From NCBI RefSeq assembly GCF_022430545.2, contig NZ_CP092488.2:1488001-1552000 (forward strand): a stretch of 64,000 bases of DNA, in the 5' to 3' direction. The stretch is from Mycobacterium paraterrae (lineage in GTDB: Bacteria; Actinomycetota; Actinomycetes; Mycobacteriales; Mycobacteriaceae). Of this stretch, positions 53,020-62,193 are shown piece after piece. A program made the translations under genes and the position numbers. The notes beneath the pieces are model-generated. The model was not told where the DNA came from, ran no database searches, and worked only from the letters and a program-made list of their open reading frames with translations. Every line of letters starts with the position of its first letter. Positions within the stretch are counted from its first letter, which is position 1.

Positions 53020-53914
53020 GGAAGGCGGCGATGTAGCCGGCGAGTTCTTCCCCGGCGTCTTCCTGGAGGAAGTGCCCGGCGTTGCCGACCACCGGGTGAG
53101 CAATTCCCTGGGCGCCCGCCATCTCGCGCTGCAGGATCGGTGCCATCCCACCCGTGATCGGGTCGCCGTCGCTGAACGCCACCAGCATCGGCGTCGGGCT
53201 CGCGGTGAGCGTCGCCCAGGCAGCCCGATTGGCTGCGGCGGCCGGATCGTCGGGTGAGGTCGGGACCAGGCCCGGCATGGCACGCGGTCCCGCGGAGAAG
53301 GAGTCGTCGGGAAACGGCGCGTCGTAGGCCGCGCGGACCTCGTCGCTCATCGGGCGGCGGCAACCGCCCTGCACGAACCGACCTATGTCGATCGACGGTG
53401 CGCTCTGGATCGCCTTACGGAACTGCCACCAGATTTCCGGCATCGGGATGTCGCCGGTGGGCAGGCCGGTGTTCGCGACGACCACACGGGCGAACCGCTC
53501 CGGATGCTCGGCCGCCAGCCGCAATCCGATCAGACCGCCCCAGTCCTGGCCGACGAGGGTCACCCGCTGCAGGTTCAGCACGTCGAACACCAACTCGCGC
53601 ACCCATTCGACGTGACGCGCGTAGCTGTGGTCCTCGATGCGCGTCGGCTTGTCCGATCGGCCGAACCCGACCAGATCGGGGCAGATGACACGATGTCCGG
53701 CATCGACCAGCACCGGGATCATCTTCCGGTAGAGAAACGACCACGACGGCTCACCGTGCAACATCAGCACCGGATCGGCGTCGGCGGGCCCATCCTGGAC
53801 CCACGCCATTCTCAGTGTGCCACCCTCGCTATCGGAGACATCGGAATAGCTTGGGATGTAATGGAATTCGGGTAAGTCAGCGAAGCGGTCGTCCGGCGTG
53901 CGAAGCGTCTGCAT
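52997..53914 (-). CDS. Haloalkane dehalogenase
   Basis: A 305-aa alpha/beta-hydrolase of the HLD-I type (similar to Rv2296/DhmA). The nucleophile is Asp124 in VGQDWGG, with halide-binding Trp125; HGEPSWSFLYR is the oxyanion region; a late DGDP and AGHFLQED supply the acid and His. It splits carbon-halogen bonds of small alkanes with water. The 3' end overlaps the LpqH-like gene. The next gene on this strand ends 24 bases upstream of its start. Confidence 0.87.
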   Translation of the reverse strand: MQTLRTPDDRFADLPEFHYIPSYSDVSDSEGGTLRMAWVQDGPADADPVLMLHGEPSWSFLYRKMIPVLVDAGHRVICPDLVGFGRSDKPTRIEDHSYARHVEWVRELVFDVLNLQRVTLVGQDWGGLIGLRLAAEHPERFARVVVANTGLPTGDIPMPEIWWQFRKAIQSAPSIDIGRFVQGGCRRPMSDEVRAAYDAPFPDDSFSAGPRAMPGLVPTSPDDPAAAANRAAWATLTASPTPMLVAFSDGDPITGGMAPILQREMAGAQGIAHPVVGNAGHFLQEDAGEELAGYIAAFLSTTPSE

Positions 53915-53938
53915 GAGTGTGAAGATACGCCAGCCTGT

Positions 53939-54475
53939 TCACGCCTCACGCAGATCCGTGAAGTCGGGATGCGCCATCAGCTGATCGAGCAGAGCGACCT
54001 GCGCGGCGAGCAACTTGACCCTGGCTTGGGCCACGGTGAACCACTCGATCCGATCCACCTCCGGAAACGTCTTCAGTTGTCCCGAGCCTCTGGGCCATTC
54101 GAGCTCGAAGGTGTTGCTGCGGGCCTTGCTGACGTCGAGGTCGCCGCGCACCGCGAACGCGGTGACGACCTTGCCGCCGGATTGCTTGACCGGCGACAAG
54201 TCGATGCGCGGCCCGACCGGCGCGGCCGACCCCACCTCTTCTTCGAATTCGCGTTGCGCCGCGGCCCACGGATCGTCCCCGGTGGTGTACTCGCCCTTCG
54301 GGATCGACCACGCGCCGTCGTCCTTGCGCGCCCAGAACGGTCCGCCCGGGTGCACGAGCAGGACTTCGACCGTGCCGATCGCAAGCTCGGCGGAGCCGGG
54401 CGCAGCGGGTCGGCACGCTGCACCAGCGCCGGAGGTCACTCGGCAGAGCAGCAGGCCCGCGCTGAGCTTGGGCAC
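53939..54475 (-). CDS. NUDIX hydrolase
   Basis: A 178-aa protein with a Nudix box in the form GEYTTGDDPWAAAQ followed by REFEEEVG. The catalytic REFEEE core is intact; the first Glu of the canonical box is replaced by Asp. KTFPEVDRIEWF near the end is the usual extra strand. It hydrolyses a nucleoside diphosphate-linked substrate that cannot be named. The GTG start at 54475 follows GGGGAG and lies 16 bases after the tgs2-like gene, as Rv3733c follows Rv3734c. Confidence 0.85.
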   Translation of the reverse strand: MPKLSAGLLLCRVTSGAGAACRPAAPGSAELAIGTVEVLLVHPGGPFWARKDDGAWSIPKGEYTTGDDPWAAAQREFEEEVGSAAPVGPRIDLSPVKQSGGKVVTAFAVRGDLDVSKARSNTFELEWPRGSGQLKTFPEVDRIEWFTVAQARVKLLAAQVALLDQLMAHPDFTDLREA

Positions 54476-54491
54476 TAGGACAGCTCCCCGG

Positions 54492-55853
54492 TCAAACCCC
54501 CACCGCGCGTTCCAGATCCTTCAGCGAGGTTTCCAGGTGGCCGAGCAGCCGCTGCAGGTGCGGCACGCTCTTGCGGCATCCGACCAGACCGAAGTCGATG
54601 TTGTCGGCGTTGTTGACCATCGTGATGTTCAGCGCCTGCCCGTCCAGTGCGATCGACAGCGGGTAGTTGCCGTCCAGACGCGCGCCGTTCCAATACATCG
54701 GCTTGGTCGGCCCCGGCACGTTCGAGATCACGATGTTGAACGGCGGAGGCGACGCCCGAACGATGCCCGGCAGCGAGGAAAGTCCGAGCGGGCTGATGAG
54801 CGCCGCGGAGAGCGCGTACGCCTGCAGCTTGGGCAGTTCGGAGAACACCTTTTTGTTGCCGCGCATCGACGCGCTGATCGTTTCCAGCCGCTGTACCGGG
54901 TCGTCGAGATCGGTGGCGAGGTTGCACAGCAGCGCGGCGACCTGGTTGCCTCCGCTGTCAGCCTCGTCCTCCGTCCGCATGCTCACCGGCACCATCGCGA
55001 TCAGCGGGTTGTCGGGCAGCGCGTGCTCGTCCTGTAGGTAGTGACGCAGCGCCCCGGAGCACATGCCGAGGATGACGTCGTTGAAGGTCACGCCGGCGGC
55101 GACCTTGATGGCTTTGAGCCGGTCGATCGCCCACGACTGCGCGGCGACCCGCCGCGCTCCACCGATCGGGACGTTGAACATGGTGCGCGGCGCGGCGAAC
55201 GGCAGCGTCAGCTGCTGTTCCAGCAGCGCGGCACGGGCCAGCGACCACGTCGACGGGCCATACGCCACAACAGATTTCGCGATGTCGGTGAGCCCGGGGC
55301 GCTTCGACTTCCCGGCGTTCTCGCGGTGACGTCGGGGCAGGTCCCAGATCGCCTTCATTTCGGTGTCGTCCGGGTCGTCGGAAAGTGTGCGCTGCATCAG
55401 TCGCAGCGCGGAAACACCGTCGATCAGCGAATGGTGGAACTTGCTGTAGACGGCGAACCGCCCGTCGTTCAGCCCCTCGACGAAGTGCGCCTCCCACAGT
55501 GGGCGGTGCCGGTCGAGCAGGCCGCTGTGCCACCGAGACGTCAGCTCCAGCAACTCGCGCACCCGGCCCGGGGTCGGCAGCGCCGAGCGCCGTACGTGAT
55601 AGTCGATGTCGACATCGTCCGGGTCGTCGTAGGTCCAGGCGAAGCTGGGCACAGCGCCGAACGTCCACGCGGGGTGCTTGCGGAAAGTCGGCTGAAAGTC
55701 GCGGTTCGCGACCAACGCGTCGCGGACTTCGCGGGCGAATTCTGGCCCGGCGCCCTCTGGCGGCTCGAACAGTTGCAGGCCGCCGACATGCATCGGGTGC
55801 TCACGCGATTCGATCGCCAGAAAGACCGAGTCGAGGGGACTCATCAGTTCCAT
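54492..55853 (-). CDS. WS/DGAT-type acyltransferase (Tgs2-like)
   Basis: A 453-aa wax ester synthase/diacylglycerol acyltransferase. The catalytic HHxxxDG motif is HHSLIDG at 140-146, and the N-terminal MSPLDSVFLAIESREHPMHVGG and the C-terminal NVPGP element fit the family. These enzymes make triacylglycerol storage lipid. By position beside the Nudix gene it corresponds to tgs2 (Rv3734c). The start at 55853 (MELMSPLD) is chosen from the family N-terminus; the frame extends to 55910. Confidence 0.92.
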   Translation of the reverse strand: MELMSPLDSVFLAIESREHPMHVGGLQLFEPPEGAGPEFAREVRDALVANRDFQPTFRKHPAWTFGAVPSFAWTYDDPDDVDIDYHVRRSALPTPGRVRELLELTSRWHSGLLDRHRPLWEAHFVEGLNDGRFAVYSKFHHSLIDGVSALRLMQRTLSDDPDDTEMKAIWDLPRRHRENAGKSKRPGLTDIAKSVVAYGPSTWSLARAALLEQQLTLPFAAPRTMFNVPIGGARRVAAQSWAIDRLKAIKVAAGVTFNDVILGMCSGALRHYLQDEHALPDNPLIAMVPVSMRTEDEADSGGNQVAALLCNLATDLDDPVQRLETISASMRGNKKVFSELPKLQAYALSAALISPLGLSSLPGIVRASPPPFNIVISNVPGPTKPMYWNGARLDGNYPLSIALDGQALNITMVNNADNIDFGLVGCRKSVPHLQRLLGHLETSLKDLERAVGV

Positions 55854-55975
55854 GCGTCCATCTAAGGCGCTGCCGCAAGACGCGGCCAGCGAATCCACGA
55901 ATCGGGTCAACTGACTATGGGGCGGATTTGCGACGAGATCGGCTGGTAACGGTGACCCGAAAGGCCGCGCGGCCC

Positions 55976-55981
55976 TAAGCT
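55976..55981 (+). promoter_or_regulatory. -10 element of a leaderless promoter
   Basis: TAAGCT lies six bases before the ATG at 55988. Confidence 0.5.
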
Positions 55982-55987
55982 CTTGGG

Positions 55988-56761
55988 ATGCGTGACCGGG
56001 AGACGATCGACTCCGACTTACGCCGCGTGGCTGCCGAGCTTCGCTCGATCCGCGAGCGTGGCGGGCAGCCGTCCAGCCAACAGCTCGACGCGCTTCTCGA
56101 CGAACGGCTGGGGCATCCGGTCGACGTGCTTTCCGACACAGCGGTTCTCGACGAAATCCTGGCGCCCTTCGAGAAAACCTTCGAGCGCCCGCGTCGTCGT
56201 CGCAGGAGTCCGCTGCTGCATCTGGCGCTGCGCGCCGCGGTCCCGCTGTCGGCGCTGGCCGTCGTCGCGATGCTGGTCATGATGTTCGTCGTGCACCGGC
56301 ATCATCGTCCGTCCGAGCCGGCGCCTAGTCCGGTGGCAGAGGAGCACCCCACAACTGTTGCTCCTGCACCGCTTGTTCCGCCGGTGAACCACCCGTCGCA
56401 GACCGACATCGCCGAGAAGGCGATGGTCGAGGTGCTGCAGCGTGAGGGTGTGCCGGTGCCCAACAGCGACTACGCCGCGACGCAAGGACATGCGGTGTGC
56501 GACTTCCTGGGACGCGACGCCAACATCGCGAATGCGACTGCCTTCGTGCAACGATCGACGATCTGGGATGCCGCGCAAAGCGCCGACTTCACCAGCGCGG
56601 CCATCGTCACCTACTGCCCGCAGTTCGAGTCTGCGGGCACCGACCAGGCGCAGCAGGCGTATCAAAAGGCCGCCACCAACCTGCAGTCCATCGAGGGTGA
56701 CCTGCAGGGGATCAACCAGGATCTGCAGGGCATCCGCGACGGCCTGCGCGGCGACGGCTGA
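55988..56761 (+). CDS. Membrane-anchored DUF732 protein
   Basis: A 257-aa protein with a charged cytoplasmic part of about 75 residues, a Arg-rich border (RPRRRRR), one membrane helix (LHLALRAAVPLSALAVVAML) and an outer part with a Pro-rich linker and a DUF732 domain (GHAVCDFLG, AIVTYCPQF). It ends with a short heptad-like repeat (SIEGDLQGINQDLQGIRDGL). It is the second DUF732 protein of the window. It is convergent with the kinase gene. The function is unknown. Confidence 0.75.
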   Translation: MRDRETIDSDLRRVAAELRSIRERGGQPSSQQLDALLDERLGHPVDVLSDTAVLDEILAPFEKTFERPRRRRRSPLLHLALRAAVPLSALAVVAMLVMMFVVHRHHRPSEPAPSPVAEEHPTTVAPAPLVPPVNHPSQTDIAEKAMVEVLQREGVPVPNSDYAATQGHAVCDFLGRDANIANATAFVQRSTIWDAAQSADFTSAAIVTYCPQFESAGTDQAQQAYQKAATNLQSIEGDLQGINQDLQGIRDGLRGDG

Positions 56762-56847
56762 ATCGAGAACCGGGTCGACTGTTCGAAGTAACGTGACGTT
56801 GCTGGCGGGCAGGGCCGCCGCTAAATCCGCACCACGCTTAGCGCAGT

Positions 56848-58866
56848 TCAATCTCCGGTCCGGGTGTATGTGATGTCGAAATGAAAAGTCTTCACGCACC
56901 CACCGCTCGCAGTTTGCGTTCCCTCACCACTCATTTGCTGAATGGGGTCCGGGGGTTCCTGTGGGACTTGGACTGTCCAATCGGTCTCGTTATGCTCTGC
57001 CAGTCCACTCCTGGTGCATTTCCCGTCTGAGGAGAGGTGCCCGGTCCACTTATCACCTGCGAAATTCAGATAGACAGCGCCTTGGCCAGCCTCGTTAGCG
57101 ACACTCAGACACCGTTGTCCGGTACGCAGACAGTACGTATCAACAACATAATCGCGGTCGAATCTCGTACCGTCGTCGCGGTAAATGATTTGCCTGCGGT
57201 AGCGGCCTGAAAAGTGTTGTGCTGGCGAGCGTACAAAGGGTGCAATTACTTTGGGGTCGGTGACTTGAACACTCGGGTCAGGGCCGCCAGTACGAGTAAA
57301 GGTCACAGGCTGTTTGCTGTTGCAGCCTCCGCTCGGGTAAACAGCACGAAAATCACCGCTGAAGGAGCCGTCGGGTTTGGGTTGGAGTTGATACACCCGC
57401 CAGTGCTCAACCGCTTTTTGACCCCGGCATTCGCCGTCATTTTCTATACTCACCGCGGTCCAGCGCCCGTTCGCATAGTCGAAGGCGAACGTCAAGACGC
57501 CCTCCGGACGATTCACAGTAGTGGCACTGGCTACACAGCCGCTGCGGTCGCAGAAGGACCTCGCGACGAAGGTGACCGTCGACGAGGAACTCTTCTGCGG
57601 CGCACCGCCGAAACTGGTCTTCGGGCCGTAGGTGGCGGTGAACGTACCGTCAAATGCCGGTCCGGCGGGCCTGGGTAGGTGTGCTGGCTGGGAACCGGCA
57701 GACCTCATGTTGGCCTGTTGGGTGTCGTGGCGGGTGATCAGGACTACCGCGCCACCGATGAGTAGCACTACTGCAAGAAGGGCGGCAGCAAGGGCTGCCG
57801 GGTGGCGCAGCAACGGCCTGCGCGCCGTGACTGCCAGCGATGGATTTCTTTCGCGAGGCAAAAACGGAGCCGGCTCAGCATCGCTATGCGCGCGCTGTTC
57901 GGTGCGCGCCCACGACAGGGAGTCGGATGATGCGTTGCTGGGCGGCCATGGGGTCGCGTCTTCCCGAGGGTGTTGGCCCAAATGTGCCGCTTGCGTTGGT
58001 GGCTGGTAGGGCAGACCCTGCTGTGGCACACCCGCTGCTAGCTGCGAGGCGGCGGCGGTCATCGCGGCGGCGAGTTCAGTTGTAGTGCCGTATCTCTCGC
58101 TTGGGTTTTTCGCCATGCCAACGGCGACTACGTCGTCAAACGCCTGAGGCACAGTGCGATTGGTGACCGAGGGCCTGGGTGGCGCTATTGAAAGGTGCCC
58201 GGCCACTTGCTGTTCCACACTGTCGCCGACGAAGGGAAGTTGACCAGTCAAACATTGGTAAAGCACACAGGCTAATGCGTACACGTCAGAGCGAAGGTCA
58301 GGCTCACCAGTGCCGAACCGCTCGGGAGCCATGTAAGCCCATGTGCCGATCGTCGAGCCCGTGCTTGTCAAACCGGTCGAATCAGCGGCGCGAGCGATAC
58401 CGAAATCGATGAGGTAGGCGAAGTCTGAAGGTGTGACCAGGATATTGGACGGTTTCACGTCTCGGTGGATCAATCCGACTTCGTGCGCGGCGTGCAGCGC
58501 TGACGCGACTTGATCAAGGATCTTCACTGCGCGAGCCGGTTCTAGGGGTCCGCCGCCAAGAAGGGACTCCAGATCTTGGCCGTCAATCAAGCGCATGTCG
58601 ACATAGAGGCGGCCGTCTAGCTCACCGTAACTATGGATAGGAACGATGTGCGGTTCATACAAACCGGCCGCGACCCGCGCTTCACGACGAAACCGATTTT
58701 GAAAATGTTTGTCAGTCGCTAGGTGGGGCGGCAATACCTTGAGCGCGACCACGCGGTCACTGACCGTGTCGTGAGCGCGCCACACCTCGCCCATCCCGCC
58801 ACGCCCCACCAGTTTCAGCAGGCGGTAGTGCCCGAACGGCGTTCCCTCCACGAGCCCTCCCGGCAA
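56848..58866 (-). CDS. Receptor-type Ser/Thr protein kinase
   Basis: A 672-aa Hanks-type kinase. The cytoplasmic kinase domain has GRGGMGEVW, Lys43, HRDVKPSN at 134-141 and DFG at 154-156, and an activation loop with TSTGSTIGTWAYMAPE. A linker with no clear motif leads to one membrane helix at about 356-377. The outer part contains two similar modules of about 120 residues, each starting F-x-G-T/R-Y and ending in TFTRTG or TYTRTG, with conserved cysteines. This resembles PknE/PknF/PknJ types. The base composition is visibly lower in GC than the neighbours. It lies 467 bases from tRNA-Ser(CGA), on its 3' side. Confidence 0.88.
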   Translation of the reverse strand: MPGGLVEGTPFGHYRLLKLVGRGGMGEVWRAHDTVSDRVVALKVLPPHLATDKHFQNRFRREARVAAGLYEPHIVPIHSYGELDGRLYVDMRLIDGQDLESLLGGGPLEPARAVKILDQVASALHAAHEVGLIHRDVKPSNILVTPSDFAYLIDFGIARAADSTGLTSTGSTIGTWAYMAPERFGTGEPDLRSDVYALACVLYQCLTGQLPFVGDSVEQQVAGHLSIAPPRPSVTNRTVPQAFDDVVAVGMAKNPSERYGTTTELAAAMTAAASQLAAGVPQQGLPYQPPTQAAHLGQHPREDATPWPPSNASSDSLSWARTEQRAHSDAEPAPFLPRERNPSLAVTARRPLLRHPAALAAALLAVVLLIGGAVVLITRHDTQQANMRSAGSQPAHLPRPAGPAFDGTFTATYGPKTSFGGAPQKSSSSTVTFVARSFCDRSGCVASATTVNRPEGVLTFAFDYANGRWTAVSIENDGECRGQKAVEHWRVYQLQPKPDGSFSGDFRAVYPSGGCNSKQPVTFTRTGGPDPSVQVTDPKVIAPFVRSPAQHFSGRYRRQIIYRDDGTRFDRDYVVDTYCLRTGQRCLSVANEAGQGAVYLNFAGDKWTGHLSSDGKCTRSGLAEHNETDWTVQVPQEPPDPIQQMSGEGTQTASGGCVKTFHFDITYTRTGD

Positions 58867-59333
58867 AGCACTGTCGTCATCGGCGTCCTGCGACGCTGCG
58901 GGTCCTTCGTAGCGGGTAACGACGATTCGTCCCCCGATAGTCGCCCGTCAGACAGCGTCTTCAGTAGCCGCACGCGACGAGCATGCTTCACCGGTCCGTC
59001 TCGTTGACAACTGGCTCTCAATTGCTGAGAGCTTCGTAGCAAACTTTAAATCGTTCACAGATCTCTCGCAAGCGTTTAGTAGCGGACTCACAGCTAACAA
59101 ATGGTGGGCTCAACCTCAACTAGACCTTGGTCACGCTGTCGTATCCGCCCAAGGGACGAGGAGCACGATGTCGCGTTGCCCGCGTTCCCGCGGCTTAAAG
59201 AGACGACCGCGCGTCGTAGACGAGAACGCCTGACCGTGGATATGTGCAAAATGTGGACGCAGGTCTTCGCCACGTCGAAGGATCGCAACCACCATAGGCG
59301 TGCTAACTGCAGTGACGATCAAGCGAGCTTTGG
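58867..59333. other. AT-richer intergenic region between kinase and tRNA-Ser
   Basis: This stretch of 467 bases has no supported gene. Open frames such as 59094-59288 and 58723-59007 have no ribosome site, signal or family pattern. Around 59035-59080 it is markedly AT-rich, which fits a kinase promoter region. I looked for a copy of the tRNA 3' end as an attachment site and saw none. Confidence 0.5.
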
Positions 59334-59421
59334 CGGTGGCGGAGGGATTTGAACCCTCGGACGGGGGTTACCCGTCACACGCTTTCGAGGCGTGCTCCTT
59401 AGGCCGCTCGGACACGCCACC
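59334..59421 (-). tRNA. tRNA-Ser(CGA)
   Basis: An 88-base class II tRNA on the minus strand: acceptor GGTGGCG (complement of 59415-59421) pairs with CGCCACC, the anticodon loop CTCGAAA gives CGA (reads UCG), a long variable arm and the T-loop GGTTCAAATCC follow, and the discriminator is G. CCA is not encoded. Confidence 0.95.
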
Positions 59422-59477
59422 GCCGGTGAGCTTACCCAACACCAGCGTCGCTATCCCAATCGCAGCCGAGCAGGGCC

Positions 59478-60095
59478 TCAGCCACGCGGTTCGACGGCCA
59501 CCCACACTTCGTTGCGCCGCAAAGGGGGGACGGTCCACGGCGGATCGTAGAACCACGCGGCGGGTGTGCCGACCGCTTTCATCCCCTGACCATCGAGCGT
59601 CCGGAGCAGATCCGTCGCCTTCGCGGCAACCGCCTTGGGATCGGTGCTCCCGGAGAATCGTTTGACGGCAACGGTTTCCGGGGGAACCGTCACGAGGCTG
59701 ACCGCCGGATCGTCCGGATCCGGTAACGATTCCCGCGTCTTGTCGGCCGGCATGAAAAACCGGATCAGCCATTGCCCGTCGGCATCGGCCTGTTGGGCGA
59801 CCGGCGCCGTCATGGCGATCTTCTCACCGGATCCGCGCCGGGACTGTTCGACGACCGTGTGGTTCTTTCCGAAGATGTAGCCGGCCAAGCGTTGGAAACC
59901 GATTCGCCGGGCGGTCACCTCGTCGGCGTCGACCGCCGTCTGCGCCGCGATGCGCGAAGGATAACGTCGGACTTCGACGCCGTCGGCGAGCGGTTCGGCG
60001 CTGTAGGCGGGCTCCTCGGTGAGGCCGCGGAATCCCACCACCGACCCGCCGGCCTCGACCAAAGACTTGGCAATCCTCGCGGTCGCCTTCAGCAT
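59478..60095 (-). CDS. SOUL/HBP family heme-binding-like protein
   Basis: A 205-aa protein of the SOUL family: VEVRRYPSRIAAQTAV, then GFQRLAGYIFGKN and the conserved IAMTAPVAQQ, FFMPADKTRESLPDP and VAVKRFSG. Eukaryotic members bind heme or porphyrins; the mycobacterial role is not known. The start at 60095 follows GGAAGGGG at a good distance; the frame to 60365 is a shadow of tadA. It is downstream of tadA on the same strand, 59 bases apart. Confidence 0.85.
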   Translation of the reverse strand: MLKATARIAKSLVEAGGSVVGFRGLTEEPAYSAEPLADGVEVRRYPSRIAAQTAVDADEVTARRIGFQRLAGYIFGKNHTVVEQSRRGSGEKIAMTAPVAQQADADGQWLIRFFMPADKTRESLPDPDDPAVSLVTVPPETVAVKRFSGSTDPKAVAAKATDLLRTLDGQGMKAVGTPAAWFYDPPWTVPPLRRNEVWVAVEPRG

Positions 60096-60154
60096 GGCTG
60101 CTTCCCCTTCCGTCGGCACGGCGCTGCCATTCAAAATACCGAGCCGTAGCCGCC

Positions 60155-60613
60155 TCACCCCGATCGCTGGCGGGCGAAAAACTGCTCCAGCAGTGCGGCG
60201 CATTCCCCGGCCAGCACCCCGCCCCGAACCTCCGGCCGGTGATTGAGACGGCGATCGCGAACCACGTCCCACAGCGATCCGACCGCTCCGGTCTTGGGTT
60301 CCCACGCGCCGAACACCACCCGGCCGATCCGCGCCATCACCAGCGCGCCCGCACACATCGTGCACGGCTCGAGGGTGACGGCGAGCGTCGCACCTTCCAG
60401 CCGCCAGCCGTCGCCCAGCACCCGGGCGGCTTCGCGGATGGCCAGAATCTCAGCGTGCGCAGTCGGGTCGCCCAGCGCCTCGCGTGCGTTGACGGCGCGG
60501 GCCAGCTCGGTGCCGTCGGCCGCGACGACCACCGCGCCCACCGGCACGTCCCGCGGACCGGCGGTCGCGGCCGCCGCCAGCGCGGCCCGGATCAGATCGT
60601 CGTCAGCGATCAC
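60155..60613 (-). CDS. tadA: tRNA-specific adenosine deaminase
   Basis: A 152-aa zinc deaminase that converts A34 to inosine in tRNA-Arg(ACG). The zinc site is HAE at 53-55 and PCTMC with Cys84 and Cys87. The GTG start overlaps the stop of its upstream partner as GTGA. The length and order match Rv3752c. The C-terminal helix region is complete. Confidence 0.95.
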   Translation of the reverse strand: MIADDDLIRAALAAAATAGPRDVPVGAVVVAADGTELARAVNAREALGDPTAHAEILAIREAARVLGDGWRLEGATLAVTLEPCTMCAGALVMARIGRVVFGAWEPKTGAVGSLWDVVRDRRLNHRPEVRGGVLAGECAALLEQFFARQRSG

Positions 60614-61122
60614 CGACCCAGCTTGTCGAGCACCGACGACAGTTCGTCGGCGAAGCCCATCTCGCGGGCGATGCGGCCCAACTGTTCGTCGGCGTAGAGG
60701 TCGGTCTCGTCGAGGATCACGCTGAGCACCGCCTCGGGCAGCCCCACGTCGGATAGCAATCCGAGATCGCCCTCCGCGAACGGGTCGGCGTCTTCAAGAT
60801 CGTCGGGTTCGATGTCGGCGTCGAGGTTGTCCAGCACCTCTTCGGCGATGTCGTAGTCCAGGGCTGCGGTCGCATCCGAGAGCAGCAAGCGGGTTCCCGA
60901 TGGCGCCGGCCGGACGATCACGAAAAAGTCGTCGTCGACGTCGAGGAGGCCGAAAACCGCCCCGGCACTCCGTAACTCGCGCAACTCGGTCTCGGCAGCG
61001 GACAGGCTGACCAACACCTTCGGCCCCATGGCCGAGCAACGCCACTTGCCGTCCTCGCGCACGACAGCCACACCGAACCCGTCTGGAGTATCGGCCTGTG
61101 CGGACGCCCGCTGTGCTCCCAT
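60610..61122 (-). CDS. tRNA adenosine deaminase-associated protein
   Basis: A 170-aa acidic protein that precedes and overlaps tadA in actinobacteria (Rv3753c type). It begins with a Gly/Val-rich strand region (DGFGVAVVREDGKWRC), has a very acidic stretch in the middle (NLDADIEPDDLEDADPFAEGDL), and a helical end. It has no known catalytic motif. The constant pairing with tadA suggests a partner or regulatory role in tRNA editing, but this is inferred only from context. Confidence 0.82.
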   Translation of the reverse strand: MGAQRASAQADTPDGFGVAVVREDGKWRCSAMGPKVLVSLSAAETELRELRSAGAVFGLLDVDDDFFVIVRPAPSGTRLLLSDATAALDYDIAEEVLDNLDADIEPDDLEDADPFAEGDLGLLSDVGLPEAVLSVILDETDLYADEQLGRIAREMGFADELSSVLDKLGR

Positions 61123-61215
61123 GGCCGCCTACGCTAGTCGCGCCGAAGCCGGTTGACCAGCGCATGCGCAGCAAACGGGTGTCGAGTACGCAGCAGGATA
61201 TGCCAACCTGGAGAC

Positions 61216-62193
61216 GTGGCTTCTCCCGTTACGACGAGCACTCTCAAGGCACCGGTGTGCGTGCTGGGCCTTGGTCTGATCGGCGGTTCGCTGCTGCGCG
61301 CCGCCGCCGATGCCGGCCGCGAAGCCTTCGGCTACAACCGCTCCGTCGAAGGCGCCCAGGCCGCCCGCTTCGACGGCTTCGACGCCACGACCGACCTGAC
61401 GGACGCACTCAGCCGGGCCGCGGACGTCGGCGCTCTGATCGTGCTGGCGGTGCCGATGCCGGCGCTGCCGATCCTGCTCAGCCGCATCGGCGAGACCGCT
61501 CCGGACTGTCCGCTCACCGACGTCACCAGCGTCAAGGGCGCCGTTCTGGACGAGGTCACCGCCGCTGGTCTACGGGCCAAGTTCGTCGGCGGACACCCGA
61601 TGACGGGCACCGCGCACTCGGGCTGGGAGGCCGGGCACTCGAGGCTCTTCGTGGGCGCACCCTGGGTGATCAGCGTCGACGACCACGTGGACCCGGGAGT
61701 CTGGTTGACCGTGCTGCAGCTGGCGCTGGACTGCGGGTCGGTCGTGGTGCCGGCCAGATCCGACGAGCACGATGCCGCCGCGGCGGCGATCTCCCACCTG
61801 CCGCATCTGCTGGCCGAGGCCTTGGCAGTGACGGCCGCCGAGGTGCCGTTGGCGTTCGCGCTGGCGGCCGGCTCATTCCGGGACGGCACCAGGGTCGCGG
61901 GTAGCGCGCCGGATCTGGTGCGGGCCATGTGCGAAGCCAACGCGGGCCAGCTGTTGCCGCGGGTGGACCGGGCCATCGAATTGCTGACCGAAGCGCGGGA
62001 CTCGCTGGCGCACAACGACACCGTCGCCGAGCTGGTCGACAGCGGGCATGCTGCCCGGGCACGGTACGACAGCTTCTCCCGCCCGGAGATCGTCGGCGTA
62101 TTCGTCGGCGCAGAGAATTGGCGCGGTGAACTGGCGGCGGCCGGCCGGGCCGGCGGGGTGATCAGATCCGCTCTGCCAAGTCTGGATAGTTGA
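61216..62193 (+). CDS. tyrA: Prephenate dehydrogenase
   Basis: A 325-aa enzyme that converts prephenate to 4-hydroxyphenylpyruvate for tyrosine synthesis. The NAD loop GLGLIGGS lies at 18-25, TDVTSVKGAV follows, and GGHPMTGTAHSGWEA is the prephenate-site signature with the catalytic His; SDEHDAAAAAISHLPH comes later. The start is the GTG at 61216 (VASPVTTST); the frame upstream has no ribosome site. The 3' end overlaps the convergent DUF1089-like gene by 32 bases. Confidence 0.95.
   Translation: MASPVTTSTLKAPVCVLGLGLIGGSLLRAAADAGREAFGYNRSVEGAQAARFDGFDATTDLTDALSRAADVGALIVLAVPMPALPILLSRIGETAPDCPLTDVTSVKGAVLDEVTAAGLRAKFVGGHPMTGTAHSGWEAGHSRLFVGAPWVISVDDHVDPGVWLTVLQLALDCGSVVVPARSDEHDAAAAAISHLPHLLAEALAVTAAEVPLAFALAAGSFRDGTRVAGSAPDLVRAMCEANAGQLLPRVDRAIELLTEARDSLAHNDTVAELVDSGHAARARYDSFSRPEIVGVFVGAENWRGELAAAGRAGGVIRSALPSLDS

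Noticed and set aside
54287..54360. Possible loss of function of the NUDIX hydrolase because of Glu to Asp in the box
   Set aside because: The metal-binding REFEEE core is complete, and the changed position tolerates Asp in other members.
58723..59352. Several short frames between the kinase and tRNA-Ser(CGA)
   Set aside because: Composition is Arg/Ser-rich as in random frames; none has a signal, motif or ribosome site.
59334..59421. tRNA-Ser(CGA) as the attachment site of an integrated element
   Set aside because: No second copy of the tRNA 3' end and no integrase was found; only the low GC of the adjacent region supports it.
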